In this document: piece by piece, positions 42,486-51,061 of the stretch
Layout of the letters: each line of letters begins with the position of its first letter
Position numbering within the stretch: the stretch's first letter is position 1
NCBI GenBank assembly: GCA_039810245.1
Contig: JBDHWQ010000003.1
Coordinates: forward strand, 1-64,000
From: CALDSL01 sp039810245
GTDB taxonomy: Bacteria > Chloroflexota > Anaerolineae > Anaerolineales > Anaerolineaceae
Direction of reading: 5' to 3'
Length of the DNA: 64,000 nucleotides
Notes under the pieces: generated by a model
The model's database searches: none
What the model saw: the letters and a program-made list of their open reading frames with translations, nothing else
Told to the model about the DNA's origin: nothing
Position numbers and translations under genes: made by a program

Positions 42486-43541
42486 ATGCGATTCTCTCGA
42501 ATGATCCAGGCGGTGGACGCGCACGCGTGCGGCGAGCATGGACGCGTAATCGTGGGCGGGGTGATGGACGTGCCCGGCGCAACCATGTACGATAAGATGT
42601 GCTATTTCCGCGACCAGGCCGACTGGCTGCGCAAGGTAATGCTGCGGGAGCCGCGCGGCTACCCGGCCGCCAATGTTAACCTGGTGCTGCCGCCCACACA
42701 TCCTGAGGCTGACGCCGGCTTTATCATCATGGAGCAGGTGGAATACCCGGGCATGTCTGGCACCAACACCATTTGCACCACCACCGTGTTGTTGGAGACT
42801 GGCATGGTGCCGATGAAAGAGCCGGTGACCGAGCTGACGCTGGAGACCCCCGCCGGGCTGGTGCGCGTGCGCGCCGACTGCGAGCGCGGCAAAGTGAAGC
42901 GCGTCACCTTCCGCAACGTGCCGGCCTTTGCCGCCTACCTGGACGCGCCGGTGGAAGTGCCGCACCTGGGCACCGTGAAGGTCGACGTGGCCTACGGCGG
43001 CATGTATTATGTGATTGCCGACGCGACCCAGTTTGGGCTGAAGATTACGCCCGAGGAAGGGCACGAAATCACGCGCATCGGCGAGATGATCAAGGCCGCG
43101 GCGGCCGAGCAGCTCCCCGTAACGCACCCCGAGCAGCCCGGTTTCACCGGTATCACCATCGGCCAGCTCTCCGGCCCGCCCAGCGGCCCGCACGCCGACA
43201 TGAAGAATGCCGTGATCGTCTCAACTGGCACGCTGGATTGGAATCGCCCGGCCACCTGGACCGGCGCGATTGACCGCTCGCCGTGCGGCACGGGCACGTC
43301 GGCGCGCATGGCCACGCTGCACGCCCGCGGCCGGCTGCCGCTGCACCAGGATTTCCGCCACGAGGGTATTCTGGGCACGATCTTCACCGGCCGGCTGGTG
43401 GAAGAGACACAGGTCGGCCCGTACAATGCGGTGGTGCCCACCATCAGCGGCCAGGCGTGGATCACCGGCATCTGCAATTATGTGATCGACGAGGAAGACC
43501 CGTTCCCCGAAGGTTACACCATCGGAGATATCTGGGCCTAG
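42486..43541 (+). CDS. Proline racemase superfamily enzyme, Ser/Cys type
   Basis: The 351-residue protein keeps the second catalytic Cys (SPCGTGTSA), but the first motif MCGHGT is MSGTNT, so the first acid/base is Ser and the following His is Asn. Ser/Cys members are known in the superfamily and can still be epimerases; Cys/Thr members are the 3-hydroxyproline dehydratases. It is about nine residues longer than the other two copies in the segment before the second motif. The ATG at 42486 has AAAGGAG upstream; the longer upstream frame is not used. It is the last gene of the plus-strand arm. Confidence 0.88.
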   Translation: MRFSRMIQAVDAHACGEHGRVIVGGVMDVPGATMYDKMCYFRDQADWLRKVMLREPRGYPAANVNLVLPPTHPEADAGFIIMEQVEYPGMSGTNTICTTTVLLETGMVPMKEPVTELTLETPAGLVRVRADCERGKVKRVTFRNVPAFAAYLDAPVEVPHLGTVKVDVAYGGMYYVIADATQFGLKITPEEGHEITRIGEMIKAAAAEQLPVTHPEQPGFTGITIGQLSGPPSGPHADMKNAVIVSTGTLDWNRPATWTGAIDRSPCGTGTSARMATLHARGRLPLHQDFRHEGILGTIFTGRLVEETQVGPYNAVVPTISGQAWITGICNYVIDEEDPFPEGYTIGDIWA

Positions 43542-43632
43542 GCTGGGATTTCTGCAGCAAACGGGCGAACCGGTGATTGATGGCTGGCGGCGGGGTGGGC
43601 GGCGGACGCTCCCCTCGCCGCCAGTTTCTGCG

Positions 43633-44283
43633 CTATCCAGCGGGGGAACGCCTGCCAAACCGGTCATAGGAGACGACTTCCTGCACCGGCCGGCGCGTGG
43701 TGGGGCCGTAGCTGCCCAGCGGCCATCCCAGCGGGATCACTGCGCAGGGCGTGATATTCCCGGGCAGCCCGAGGATTCTACGCAGCGCGCGCATGTTCCA
43801 CAGCGGGAACGTGGTCAGTGCGGCGCCGAGGTTCACCGCGCGCGCGGCCAGCAGCAGGTTCTGGATGGCCGGAAAGATCGAGCCGAAGTAGGTTGCGGCA
43901 AGGATATGGACAAAGGGCAGATAGCGTCCCTTCTGGCAGGCAACCACGATGACCGGGATCTGCTCGAAGTGGTCCGCCTGCCATTGAACCGCGTCCAGGG
44001 TGCGCAGGGACTTTGGGTTGGCCCGGGTAGACCTTCGCGCCACCCGGGAGTACAGCGTCCAGATTGAGCGATTCAACCGGCCAATGGCGCGCTTCGCGGC
44101 CACATCGCGCACAATGATAAATTCCCAACCCTGCGCGTTGCTGCCGGTGGGTGCTTTCAACGCCAGCTCGATCAGTTGGATCACCAGCGCATCGTCTACC
44201 GGGTCCGTCTTCAGGCGGCGGATCGCTCGCTGGGTGGTCATGGCCTCATACAGGGGCATAGAGAAGTTGAACCCTTCTGGCAT
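43633..44283 (-). CDS. Nitroreductase family protein
   Basis: The 216-residue protein has the nitroreductase FMN-binding start TTQRAIRRLKTDPVDD, the segment ALKAPTGSNAQGWEF, and a late GAALTTFPLW followed by VIPLGWPLG. Members are FMN-dependent NAD(P)H oxidoreductases, often dimeric. The start at 44283 has AGGAGGT just upstream and is preferred over an ATG at 44352. It converges on the end of the catabolic island and is probably independent of it. Substrate unknown. Confidence 0.87.
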   Translation of the reverse strand: MPEGFNFSMPLYEAMTTQRAIRRLKTDPVDDALVIQLIELALKAPTGSNAQGWEFIIVRDVAAKRAIGRLNRSIWTLYSRVARRSTRANPKSLRTLDAVQWQADHFEQIPVIVVACQKGRYLPFVHILAATYFGSIFPAIQNLLLAARAVNLGAALTTFPLWNMRALRRILGLPGNITPCAVIPLGWPLGSYGPTTRRPVQEVVSYDRFGRRSPAG

Positions 44284-44598
44284 CGTACCTCCTGAGCATT
44301 GGTCAAGGAAAGGCATGGGGTCTGGATGGTCGACGTTCGCTGCATAGCTCATCTATTGCGATTATATGGCATTCGTCATAACAGTGCGGCCGCTTACGTG
44401 CGCGTGGAAGGGGATCCAGGGTATCTCTTCAAGCGCATTCAAAAGCCGGTCGCACTTCCGAAGGGGACGCATCCCCTGACGGCGCGACCAGTTTTAATGG
44501 ATTTGGAATGGAATCCTCGGCGCACCCTACAAATACATTTTCTCCCCATCGATTTATTGTTATACTGGATTAACCCAATATCTACAGGAATGGCACAT
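44284..44598. other. Divergent intergenic region
   Basis: About 315 bp separate the nitroreductase and histone-like genes. The right end is AT-rich and carries an extended -10 element (TGTTATACT at 44558-44566), which would give a short leader ahead of the histone-like gene. No coding sequence or clear operator is seen elsewhere in it. Confidence 0.5.
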
Positions 44599-45105
44599 AT
44601 GGACGATAAATCGCTGGCAGGGTACTTAAACCAGATGGTTTCTGGCGAGAAGGAAGACAATGCGCAAGAGCAAGATGATGGCCTGGCCACCAGCCTGAAG
44701 GCAGTGGCGGGCGCATCCAGCGGCGCGGTGGAAGAAGAGATCGGCGCGTTCCTCGAAGGCCGCGGCACGCTGCTGGAAACGGCGCAGACCGCGCTGACCC
44801 GTGGCGGCTCCAGCGCCGCCAGCGATGTGGCAGAGCTGCTGGAGAAGAACTTTGGCCTCTCCCCGGCCATCGCGCGCATCATCGGCCAGTTGGTGGTCAA
44901 GCTGGCGCCAGGGATTAAGAAGAAAAAGACGGCTAAGAAGCCGAAGAAGCCCAGCGCGTCGACCAAACCGGCGGCGAAAAAGAAGCCTAAGAAGGACACC
45001 GCCGCGAAAGCCAAGCCCAAAAAGAAGCCAGCCGCGAAGAAAGAGACCGCCAAAAAGCCGCGCAAGAAGACGACCGCCAAACGCAGCGAAGCGGTGAAAG
45101 CATAA
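44599..45105 (+). CDS. Lysine-rich histone H1-like protein with helical N-terminal domain
   Basis: The 168-residue protein has an acidic helical N-terminal part (about 1-105) that ends in LSPAIARIIGQLVVKLAPG. A tail of about 60 residues made almost only of Lys, Ala, Pro, Thr and Ser follows, with repeated KKP/AAKK units. Such tails bind DNA or RNA without sequence specificity, as in bacterial H1-like proteins. The ATG at 44599 is chosen because AGGAA is about eight bases upstream; an in-frame ATG at 44590 is also possible. No homologue of the N-terminal domain is recognised. Confidence 0.8.
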   Translation: MDDKSLAGYLNQMVSGEKEDNAQEQDDGLATSLKAVAGASSGAVEEEIGAFLEGRGTLLETAQTALTRGGSSAASDVAELLEKNFGLSPAIARIIGQLVVKLAPGIKKKKTAKKPKKPSASTKPAAKKKPKKDTAAKAKPKKKPAAKKETAKKPRKKTTAKRSEAVKA

Positions 45106-45110
45106 TAAAC

Positions 45111-45137
45111 GGGCCTGGCTCTTCATGAGCCAGGCCC
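45111..45137. terminator. Bidirectional terminator hairpin
   Basis: A perfect 11-bp stem (45111-45121 with 45127-45137) with a five-base loop lies between two converging genes, with ATTATTCTT after it on the plus strand. Confidence 0.75.
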
Positions 45138-45158
45138 ATTATTCTTAGAGTATCCGGC

Positions 45159-45677
45159 TTACCCCAGCGCGCGCTTGAGCGTGCGCGCCCAGGCCTCGAT
45201 AGCAGCCGGGTCGCGGTGATCGCCTTCTTTCCATACGCCCATCTTTATGCTGGCGCGGAACTTCAGACGCTGAAAAGCGGAGTCGATTTTCGCAATGTCC
45301 AGCGCGCCTGCAAACGATGCTTCGCTCACCGGCCGGACCAGCGCGAATACCGGGCCCATCCAGGCGGCGATCTGCGTGCGGTGGTCCTCGCCGTCGGGCA
45401 TCGCCAGCGTCATGCACACCTGAAAGGCGGCAAACGGGCGCTCGCGCAGCGCAGCCTGATTGTTGCGCAGAAATTCCATCGCCTCTGGCAGCCACTTTTT
45501 ATCGTGCACAGGGCTGCCGGCGACCACCGCTCCGTAGGGCGTAAGATCGCGCACTTCGGTCATGGGCATCAGGTCAGCGCGCATGCCGCCTTCGGCGAGT
45601 ACGTCGCGAATGATTTTCGCCACGCCGGCCGTCGACCCATAACGGGTGGCATAGGTTACCAGGTAGGGAGCGCTCAT
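45159..45677 (-). CDS. Flavodoxin-domain protein (protoporphyrinogen oxidase HemG-like)
   Basis: The 172-residue protein has a flavodoxin_5-like start (YLVTYATRYGSTAGVAKII) forming the FMN phosphate loop and the GAVVAGSPVHDKKWLPEAMEFL segment characteristic of menaquinone-dependent protoporphyrinogen IX dehydrogenase HemG. It may be a HemG homologue or a general FMN electron carrier. A long open frame running upstream to 46649 is mostly antisense to mntP and is not used; the ATG at 45677 fits the family start. Confidence 0.83.
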   Translation of the reverse strand: MSAPYLVTYATRYGSTAGVAKIIRDVLAEGGMRADLMPMTEVRDLTPYGAVVAGSPVHDKKWLPEAMEFLRNNQAALRERPFAAFQVCMTLAMPDGEDHRTQIAAWMGPVFALVRPVSEASFAGALDIAKIDSAFQRLKFRASIKMGVWKEGDHRDPAAIEAWARTLKRALG

Positions 45678-45872
45678 AATGCGTACCTCGATGGATAAAA
45701 ACGGTGGATGCTGAAAATTATACAACATCCCCGGCTGCGCGCGCGCGTTTTTCCGATAACAAAACTGTAAGAATGGTGACATTCGTCCATACGCTTTTAC
45801 GCACCAGGCGCGTATGATATTCAGGATGCCTGGCGCGGCAGCGCGGCATACCCTGCTCTTCCCCGAGATGCT

Positions 45873-46430
45873 ATGGAGCTTTTCACCACTCTTCTGATCG
45901 CCGTTGGCCTGGCAATGGACGTATTTGCTGTGTCGCTGGGCATTGGTACCAGCGGGCGCGCCTGCGCGCCGCGCCCCATCTTCCGCGTGGCATTCCACTG
46001 CGGCCTGTTCCAGGGCCTGATGACCTTCCTCGGCTGGCTGGCCGGCTCGACGGTGTCTAACCTGGTGGCCGGGGTGGCCCCCTGGCTGGCGATGGGGCTG
46101 CTGGGCTTTGTCGGCTGGCGTATGATCCAATCCGGCTGTGACACGTGCGAGGAAGCCCCATGCGAAGACGCCAGCCGCGGCAAAACACTGGTGATGGTGT
46201 GCATTGCCACCAGCCTGGACGCGATGGCAGTGGGGCTGAGTTTTTCGCTGCTGCGCATCGATATCCTCAGCGCCAGCCTGTTGATCGGGTTGGTCTCGGT
46301 GCTGTTTTCGGTGGCGGGGCTGCTGGCTGGCAGCGGGTTGGGGCTGCGCTTTGGCAAGCGAATGGAAGTGCTGGGCGGCGTGCTGCTCAACGGCATCGGC
46401 CTGCGCATCCTGCTCAGCCACCTGTTCTAG
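45873..46430 (+). CDS. mntP: Manganese efflux pump MntP
   Basis: The 185-residue protein has the MntP (DUF204) pattern of two three-helix repeats: LLIAVGLAMDVFAVSLGIG at the start and MVCIATSLDAMAVGLSF in the second half, each with the conserved membrane Asp. MntP exports Mn2+ when intracellular levels are high. Many mntP genes sit behind a yybP-ykoY manganese riboswitch; none could be recognised in the 195 bases upstream. The ribosome binding site is weak. It has a flavodoxin-domain gene on each side. Confidence 0.92.
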   Translation: MELFTTLLIAVGLAMDVFAVSLGIGTSGRACAPRPIFRVAFHCGLFQGLMTFLGWLAGSTVSNLVAGVAPWLAMGLLGFVGWRMIQSGCDTCEEAPCEDASRGKTLVMVCIATSLDAMAVGLSFSLLRIDILSASLLIGLVSVLFSVAGLLAGSGLGLRFGKRMEVLGGVLLNGIGLRILLSHLF

Positions 46431-46434
46431 GCGG

Positions 46435-46896
46435 TCAGCGCAGTTGCCCGGCCCACGCCGCGGCGCGCTCCAATTCACCCTCTTCCAGCGGCCCTTCGGT
46501 ATCCTTGACGAGAAAACCCTGCGGTTTGGTGGCCAGCGCGCCGCCTTTTTTCTGCAACTGCGCCGCGATCGGCTCGGCGGCGAAGCCAAAGATGCCGGCG
46601 AAAAAGCGCAGGATGCCGGGGGCTTTGCGCACGTCCATGCGCGTGTCAAAACCAGTCACTTTAACGCCCCGCAGCGCTCCGGCGGGCAGGCCTTTGAGGA
46701 ACGCTTTGGTGCCTTCACTGTAGCGAAACGCGCGCGTCGGCGACCCGACCACCAGCAGGTCAATCCCGCGCAACTGATCGGGTTTGATCTCGCTGACCCG
46801 CGCCACCTCAACCGCCGGTCCAAGCGCCGCGCCGATAGCGCGGGCAATCTTTTCGGTATTGCCGAAATACGAATCGAATGCGACCAGAGCTTTCAT
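46435..46896 (-). CDS. Flavodoxin-domain protein
   Basis: The 153-residue protein begins KALVAFDSYFGNTEKIARAIG, a flavodoxin FMN phosphate-binding loop, and has LLVVGSPTRAFRYSEGTKAFL where the second flavin loop is expected. It is a probable single-domain FMN electron carrier or quinone reductase. It converges on mntP with a four-base gap. It is not close in sequence to the flavodoxin-domain protein at 45159. Confidence 0.83.
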   Translation of the reverse strand: MKALVAFDSYFGNTEKIARAIGAALGPAVEVARVSEIKPDQLRGIDLLVVGSPTRAFRYSEGTKAFLKGLPAGALRGVKVTGFDTRMDVRKAPGILRFFAGIFGFAAEPIAAQLQKKGGALATKPQGFLVKDTEGPLEEGELERAAAWAGQLR

Positions 46897-46966
46897 AACG
46901 TGCTTCCTGTTTGGCCGGCGAACCGGCGATGAAGGATTTGGATAGCTCCAGTATAACGCAGATTCG

Positions 46967-47977
46967 CTATGGCAGCGGGTTCCAGGCCTGCGAGAGCATC
47001 ACCGCCAGGGCCACCAGCAGCGCGCCCAGCGCGGCAAAAAACACGCTGATCTCTGTGCGCTCTTCTCTGGTCATCAGGTAGGTTGGCAGGCTTTTGAGCA
47101 CCTCTTCCAGTTCGCTTGCCGAAGTGGCGCTGTAATACTCGCCGCCAGTCAGCTCGGCCACCGCGCGCAGCGTGTCTTCGTCCAGGCCGTGGCGGAAACC
47201 GCCGCGGAAGAAGCGGTCGGAGCCGCCCATGGATGAGCCGGCCTCGGTACCGTAGCCGATGGTATACACGCGCACGCCTCGGTCGGCGGCCTGCTGCGCC
47301 GCCGCAAGCGGGTCGGCGCCGGTGGTGTTGACCCCGTCGGTCAGCACCACAACGATATCCGGCACATACTCGCCTTTCGGAACGGGCGTCACCTGGATGT
47401 CCTGCGCATTGCCACGGTCGCTCAGCGCCACCTTAGGGTTCGCCTGAGCGATGGTATCCAGCGCGGTGAGGATACCGCTGCCGATGGCTGTGCCGCGCCC
47501 GGTGGTCAGCCCGTTGACGGCTTTCTCCAGTGCTTCGGTGTCGCGGCCGGGGGCCAGGAGCGTCTGCGCGTAGCCGGCAAAGGCTACCAGCCCGATATCG
47601 TTATTCGCCTGTTGGCGGTCAATGAATGTCAGCGCGGCCTTTTTGGCGGCCGCCAGCCGGCTGGGCGGGATATCGGTCTGGATCATGCTGCGCGAAACGT
47701 CCAGGGTCAGGATCACATTCGCCCGCCCGGCCGGGACGATCGTCACTGCCACGGGGCGCGCCAGGGCCACCACCAGGCTGCCCAGCGCCAGCAAGAACAG
47801 CGCCATAGGCACGTAGCGCCGCCAGCGCGACTGCGCCGGCAGCGCCGCGCGCACCAGCGACAGGCTGGAATAGCGCACGGCGTAACGCCGCCTGCGGCGC
47901 AGCAGCAAGAAATATGCCGCCGCCACCGCGGGGATCAGGATCAGCAGGAACAGGGCGCTGGGCCAGAGGATATTCAT
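46967..47977 (-). CDS. Membrane-anchored von Willebrand factor A protein (BatA-like), second copy
   Basis: The 336-residue protein has an N-terminal membrane helix, a basic segment, a second helix near 60-80, then a VWA domain with MIDAS motif DVSRSM and later Thr and Asp (LTDGVNTTGAD), and a final helix (about 310-330). It is the fifth product of the MoxR operon and is paralogous to the protein at 48006. Such proteins act with MoxR ATPases in envelope or metalloenzyme maturation. The start at 47977 has AGGAGAGA upstream. Confidence 0.87.
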   Translation of the reverse strand: MNILWPSALFLLILIPAVAAAYFLLLRRRRRYAVRYSSLSLVRAALPAQSRWRRYVPMALFLLALGSLVVALARPVAVTIVPAGRANVILTLDVSRSMIQTDIPPSRLAAAKKAALTFIDRQQANNDIGLVAFAGYAQTLLAPGRDTEALEKAVNGLTTGRGTAIGSGILTALDTIAQANPKVALSDRGNAQDIQVTPVPKGEYVPDIVVVLTDGVNTTGADPLAAAQQAADRGVRVYTIGYGTEAGSSMGGSDRFFRGGFRHGLDEDTLRAVAELTGGEYYSATSASELEEVLKSLPTYLMTREERTEISVFFAALGALLVALAVMLSQAWNPLP

Positions 47978-48005
47978 CGCGTCTCTCCTGTCGTGGGGCG
48001 CAGGC

Positions 48006-49019
48006 TCATGGCAGACGGTTGAACCACAGCATCGAAAGAATGGCGCCAAGCAGCAGCACCACAATACTCGCCCCGGTAAAGATCGAGGTTACTTCCATCG
48101 TCTCTGTTTTGGTCACCAGTTCGGGTCGCAGGTTGGCGTATACCGCGCGCGGGTCGGCCTGCGCCTGAGCGTTGTAATACTCGCCGCCGGCCGCCTGGGT
48201 GATAGCCTGCAGCGCGCCTTCATCCAACGCGGTATGCACCACGAACCCCTGCACTTCCAGGTCGGCGCCGGACGGCGTGCCGAACCCCAGCGCGTCCACG
48301 CGCACGCCATGTTCGGCGGCAGCCTGTGCGGCTTCCAGCGGATCAATCGACATATTATTTTCGCCATCGCTCAGCAGCACGATGACCGCCGGCGGGTATG
48401 GCCCCTCGGGCAGCAGGTCCAGCGGGTTCTGGTCTCGCGGTGCATCTCCGCTGGAAGGTGTCGGAGTGGGGGCGGGTGGCATCCCGGCATCCACGGCGAT
48501 GGCATTGAGCGCCACGTACATGCCCTGCCCCAGCGAAGTGCCGTTTTCGGGCCTCAGGCGCTGGATGGCGGCCAGCAGCGTGTTGGGATCATTGATGGGC
48601 GGCTGGACGGAAAAGCCGCTGCTGCTGAAGGTGACGATGCCAATGCGCACCGTCTCCGGCTGGCTGAGCACGAAGTCTTGGGCCGCGGCTTTGGCCGCAT
48701 CCAGGCGGGTAGGCTCAACATCTTTCGCGGCCATGCTGTACGACACGTCGAACACCAGCATCACTGTGCCTTCCACGCGCGGCAGCGTCACCTTTGCCTG
48801 CGGGCGCGCCAGCGCCACTAGCAGGATGGACAGCCCGGCCAGAAACAGCAGCGGCGCTACGTGCCGGCGAAACCCTGGCGCGCGGCGCGCCGGCGTGGAG
48901 CCAAACCCGCCAAAACCCTGCGCCAGCCGCTGCCTGCGGCGCTGGGCGCGCAGGTACAACAGTACCACCACCGGTACCGCCAGCAGCGAAAACAGCATGA
49001 AAGGCCATTCGAAGGTCAT
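48006..49019 (-). CDS. Membrane-anchored von Willebrand factor A protein (BatA/BatB-like)
   Basis: The 337-residue protein has two N-terminal membrane segments separated by an Arg-rich stretch, a VWA domain with MIDAS DVSYSM, TSLGQGM and LSDGENNMSID, and a C-terminal helix (about 305-330). The start at 49019 overlaps the DUF58 stop (ATGA). A Pro/Thr/Ser insertion of about 25 residues (PAPTPTPSSGD) lies inside the VWA domain. It presumably binds a partner outside the membrane under control of the MoxR ATPase. Confidence 0.87.
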   Translation of the reverse strand: MTFEWPFMLFSLLAVPVVVLLYLRAQRRRQRLAQGFGGFGSTPARRAPGFRRHVAPLLFLAGLSILLVALARPQAKVTLPRVEGTVMLVFDVSYSMAAKDVEPTRLDAAKAAAQDFVLSQPETVRIGIVTFSSSGFSVQPPINDPNTLLAAIQRLRPENGTSLGQGMYVALNAIAVDAGMPPAPTPTPSSGDAPRDQNPLDLLPEGPYPPAVIVLLSDGENNMSIDPLEAAQAAAEHGVRVDALGFGTPSGADLEVQGFVVHTALDEGALQAITQAAGGEYYNAQAQADPRAVYANLRPELVTKTETMEVTSIFTGASIVVLLLGAILSMLWFNRLP

Positions 49020-50038
49020 GGTCGCACCACGCCATTTGCCAGGTGCACCTGGCCGCGCCCGCGATGCACCTGCTTGCGCACTGCCGCGAAGCGCACCACC
49101 GAGCGCACCAGGTCTTCCCCGGTGGAGATAGACCAGGGCTCCACGCCAGCGTGCCGGAAGGCGGCGGACAGATCGGCTTCGCGCTTGCGCCCCAGCTCGG
49201 CGAACTGGGAGCGGAAGCGCGGGTCGTGTGTGTCTACGTACACCTGTTCGCCGGTTTCGGCGTCTTCCATCCATACCGGGCCTACGTCAGGCAGCTCGGT
49301 CTCGCGTGGATCCCACAGGCGCACGGCAATGACCTCGTGGCGCTGCTTCATCAACCGCAGCGTGCGCTCCCAACCCGGCGCGCTGAGAAAGTCGGACAGG
49401 ATGAAGATCAGCGAGCGTTTCTTCACCGCGTGCATACCGCTTTCGAGCATGGCGTTCAGGTCGGTAAACGGCGCGCGCGGCAATCGCGGCTGCTTGAGCA
49501 GCTCGTTGAGCAGCAGCAGCACCTGGTTGCGCCCGCCGCGCGCCGGGATTACCCGGCTGACGTGCCGGCCGGCTGTGCGCTCCACCGGCTGGCCGTTGAA
49601 GAACAGCGCTCCCACGCGGTTGCCGTGGCGCGTTAGCAGCCGCGACAGCACCGCGGTGATCTCGGTCAGCACGGCGCGCTTATCGGCTCCGGTGGTTCCA
49701 AAGTCCATCGAAGGCGAAAGATCGATCAGAAACCAGGCAGTGACTTCGCGGTCTTCCATGTATTGGCGCACATAGGGAGAATCCATGCGCGCGGTCACGT
49801 TCCAGTCGATGTAGCGGATGTCGTCTTCGGGCTGGTACTCGCGCAGGTCGGCAAAATCGACGCCATAGCCATAGAACAGGCTGCGGTAATCGCCCTGCAG
49901 CAGCCCATCCAGCCGGCGGATCACCTGCCAGTCAATGCGCTGCAGGATGCGCTCGGGTGTGGGCGCGCGCGAGAGCGCAACGGGCGGGGCAGCCTCTTCC
50001 GCCGGCGGCGTGCGGCCGCGGCGCAGGCGATCAAGCAT
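49016..50038 (-). CDS. DUF58 domain protein
   Basis: The 340-residue soluble protein has the DUF58 signature in its first half (GDYRSLFYGYGVDFADLREYQPEDDIRYIDWNVTARM region) and a VWA-like second half with DLSPSMDFG. DUF58 proteins always accompany MoxR ATPases and are thought to be adaptors. It overlaps MoxR by eight bases and the next VWA gene by four, so all are coupled. Confidence 0.88.
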   Translation of the reverse strand: MLDRLRRGRTPPAEEAAPPVALSRAPTPERILQRIDWQVIRRLDGLLQGDYRSLFYGYGVDFADLREYQPEDDIRYIDWNVTARMDSPYVRQYMEDREVTAWFLIDLSPSMDFGTTGADKRAVLTEITAVLSRLLTRHGNRVGALFFNGQPVERTAGRHVSRVIPARGGRNQVLLLLNELLKQPRLPRAPFTDLNAMLESGMHAVKKRSLIFILSDFLSAPGWERTLRLMKQRHEVIAVRLWDPRETELPDVGPVWMEDAETGEQVYVDTHDPRFRSQFAELGRKREADLSAAFRHAGVEPWSISTGEDLVRSVVRFAAVRKQVHRGRGQVHLANGVVRP

Positions 50039-51044
50039 TCTCGCGCACCTGCTGGCGTTCGTGCAGCGGCACCACCGGGATGGGGATGCGTTCGAAGATG
50101 CGCGTCAGCAGGTCGTCGCTGCTGACGCCGTCCGAAAGGGCCTCGTAGCTGGGCACCACGCGGTGTCGCAGCACATCGGCGGCCATGTCCAGCACGTCCT
50201 GCGGCAGGGCGTAGCTGCGCCCGCGCACAAAGGCCAGGGCGCGCGCGGTAAGGATCAGATTAATCGAAGCGCGCGGGCTGGCCCCAAACAAGATATACGG
50301 TTCCATTTCTTTGAGGCCAAAGTCTTTGGGCTGGCGCGTGGCCGTAACCAGCCGGATGGCGTATTCGATCAGCGCCGGGTCGACGTACACTTCCTGGTAG
50401 GCGCGTTTTTGCAGCTCTACGAGCTGCTCGGTGGTGAGCACCTTTTGCACCGCCTCAATAAAACCGGTCATGCGCTCGACGATCACAAATTCTTCGGTGG
50501 GAGTGGGGTAGCCCACCAACACCTTGAGCATAAAGCGGTCCACCTGAGCCTCTGGCAGCGCGTAGGTGCCTTCCGTCTCGATCGGGTTCTGGGTGGCCAT
50601 TACCAGGAAAGGCTCGGGCACGCGGAAGGTCTCGCGGCCGATGGTCACCTGGCGTTCCTGCATCACTTCCAGCAGCGCGCTCTGCACCTTGGCCGGCGCG
50701 CGGTTGATCTCATCTGCCAGCAGCAGGTTGGTGAACACCGGGCCGAGCGAGGTGTTGAACTCGCCAGTCTTCTGATTGTAAATACGCGTGCCCACCAGGT
50801 CGGCGGGAACCAGGTCGGGGGTGAACTGGATGCGTTTGAACTCGCCGCCGATGGCATCCGCCAGGGTCTTGATCGCCATAGTCTTGGCCAGCCCGGGTAC
50901 GCCTTCCACCAGGATGTGCCCGCGTGCCAGCAGTGCCACCACCAGCCGCTCCAGCAGGTGGTCCTGCCCCACGATCACTTTCTTCACCTCGTATAGTACG
51001 CGTTCTACCAGTTTCCGGTTCTCATTTTTACCGATCGTGTCCAT
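50031..51044 (-). CDS. MoxR-family AAA+ ATPase
   Basis: The 337-residue ATPase has Walker A GVPGLAKT, Walker B LLADEINRAPAKVQSALLEVMQE, sensor 1 in VMATQNPIETEGTY, and a C-terminal lid with sensor 2 (GASPRASINL). MoxR proteins act as chaperones with VWA partners in assembling enzyme or envelope complexes. AAGGAGAACC precedes the ATG. It leads the MoxR-DUF58-VWA-VWA operon and lies 17 bases after the HtrA-like gene. Confidence 0.93.
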   Translation of the reverse strand: MDTIGKNENRKLVERVLYEVKKVIVGQDHLLERLVVALLARGHILVEGVPGLAKTMAIKTLADAIGGEFKRIQFTPDLVPADLVGTRIYNQKTGEFNTSLGPVFTNLLLADEINRAPAKVQSALLEVMQERQVTIGRETFRVPEPFLVMATQNPIETEGTYALPEAQVDRFMLKVLVGYPTPTEEFVIVERMTGFIEAVQKVLTTEQLVELQKRAYQEVYVDPALIEYAIRLVTATRQPKDFGLKEMEPYILFGASPRASINLILTARALAFVRGRSYALPQDVLDMAADVLRHRVVPSYEALSDGVSSDDLLTRIFERIPIPVVPLHERQQVRENA

Positions 51045-51061
51045 GCGGGTTCTCCTTCAGA

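Noticed and set aside
12476..43541. The catabolic island as a recent mobile element
   Set aside because: No integrase, transposase, tRNA or direct repeats at the borders, and base composition looks like the flanks. Only the 73-bp repeat is unusual.
45678..45872. Possible yybP-ykoY manganese riboswitch ahead of mntP
   Set aside because: The conserved core sequences of that riboswitch could not be found in the 195 bases upstream. A covariance-model search would settle it.
45159..46649. 496-codon minus-strand frame
   Set aside because: Only its last 172 residues match a family (flavodoxin). The rest is antisense to mntP, whose motifs are clear.
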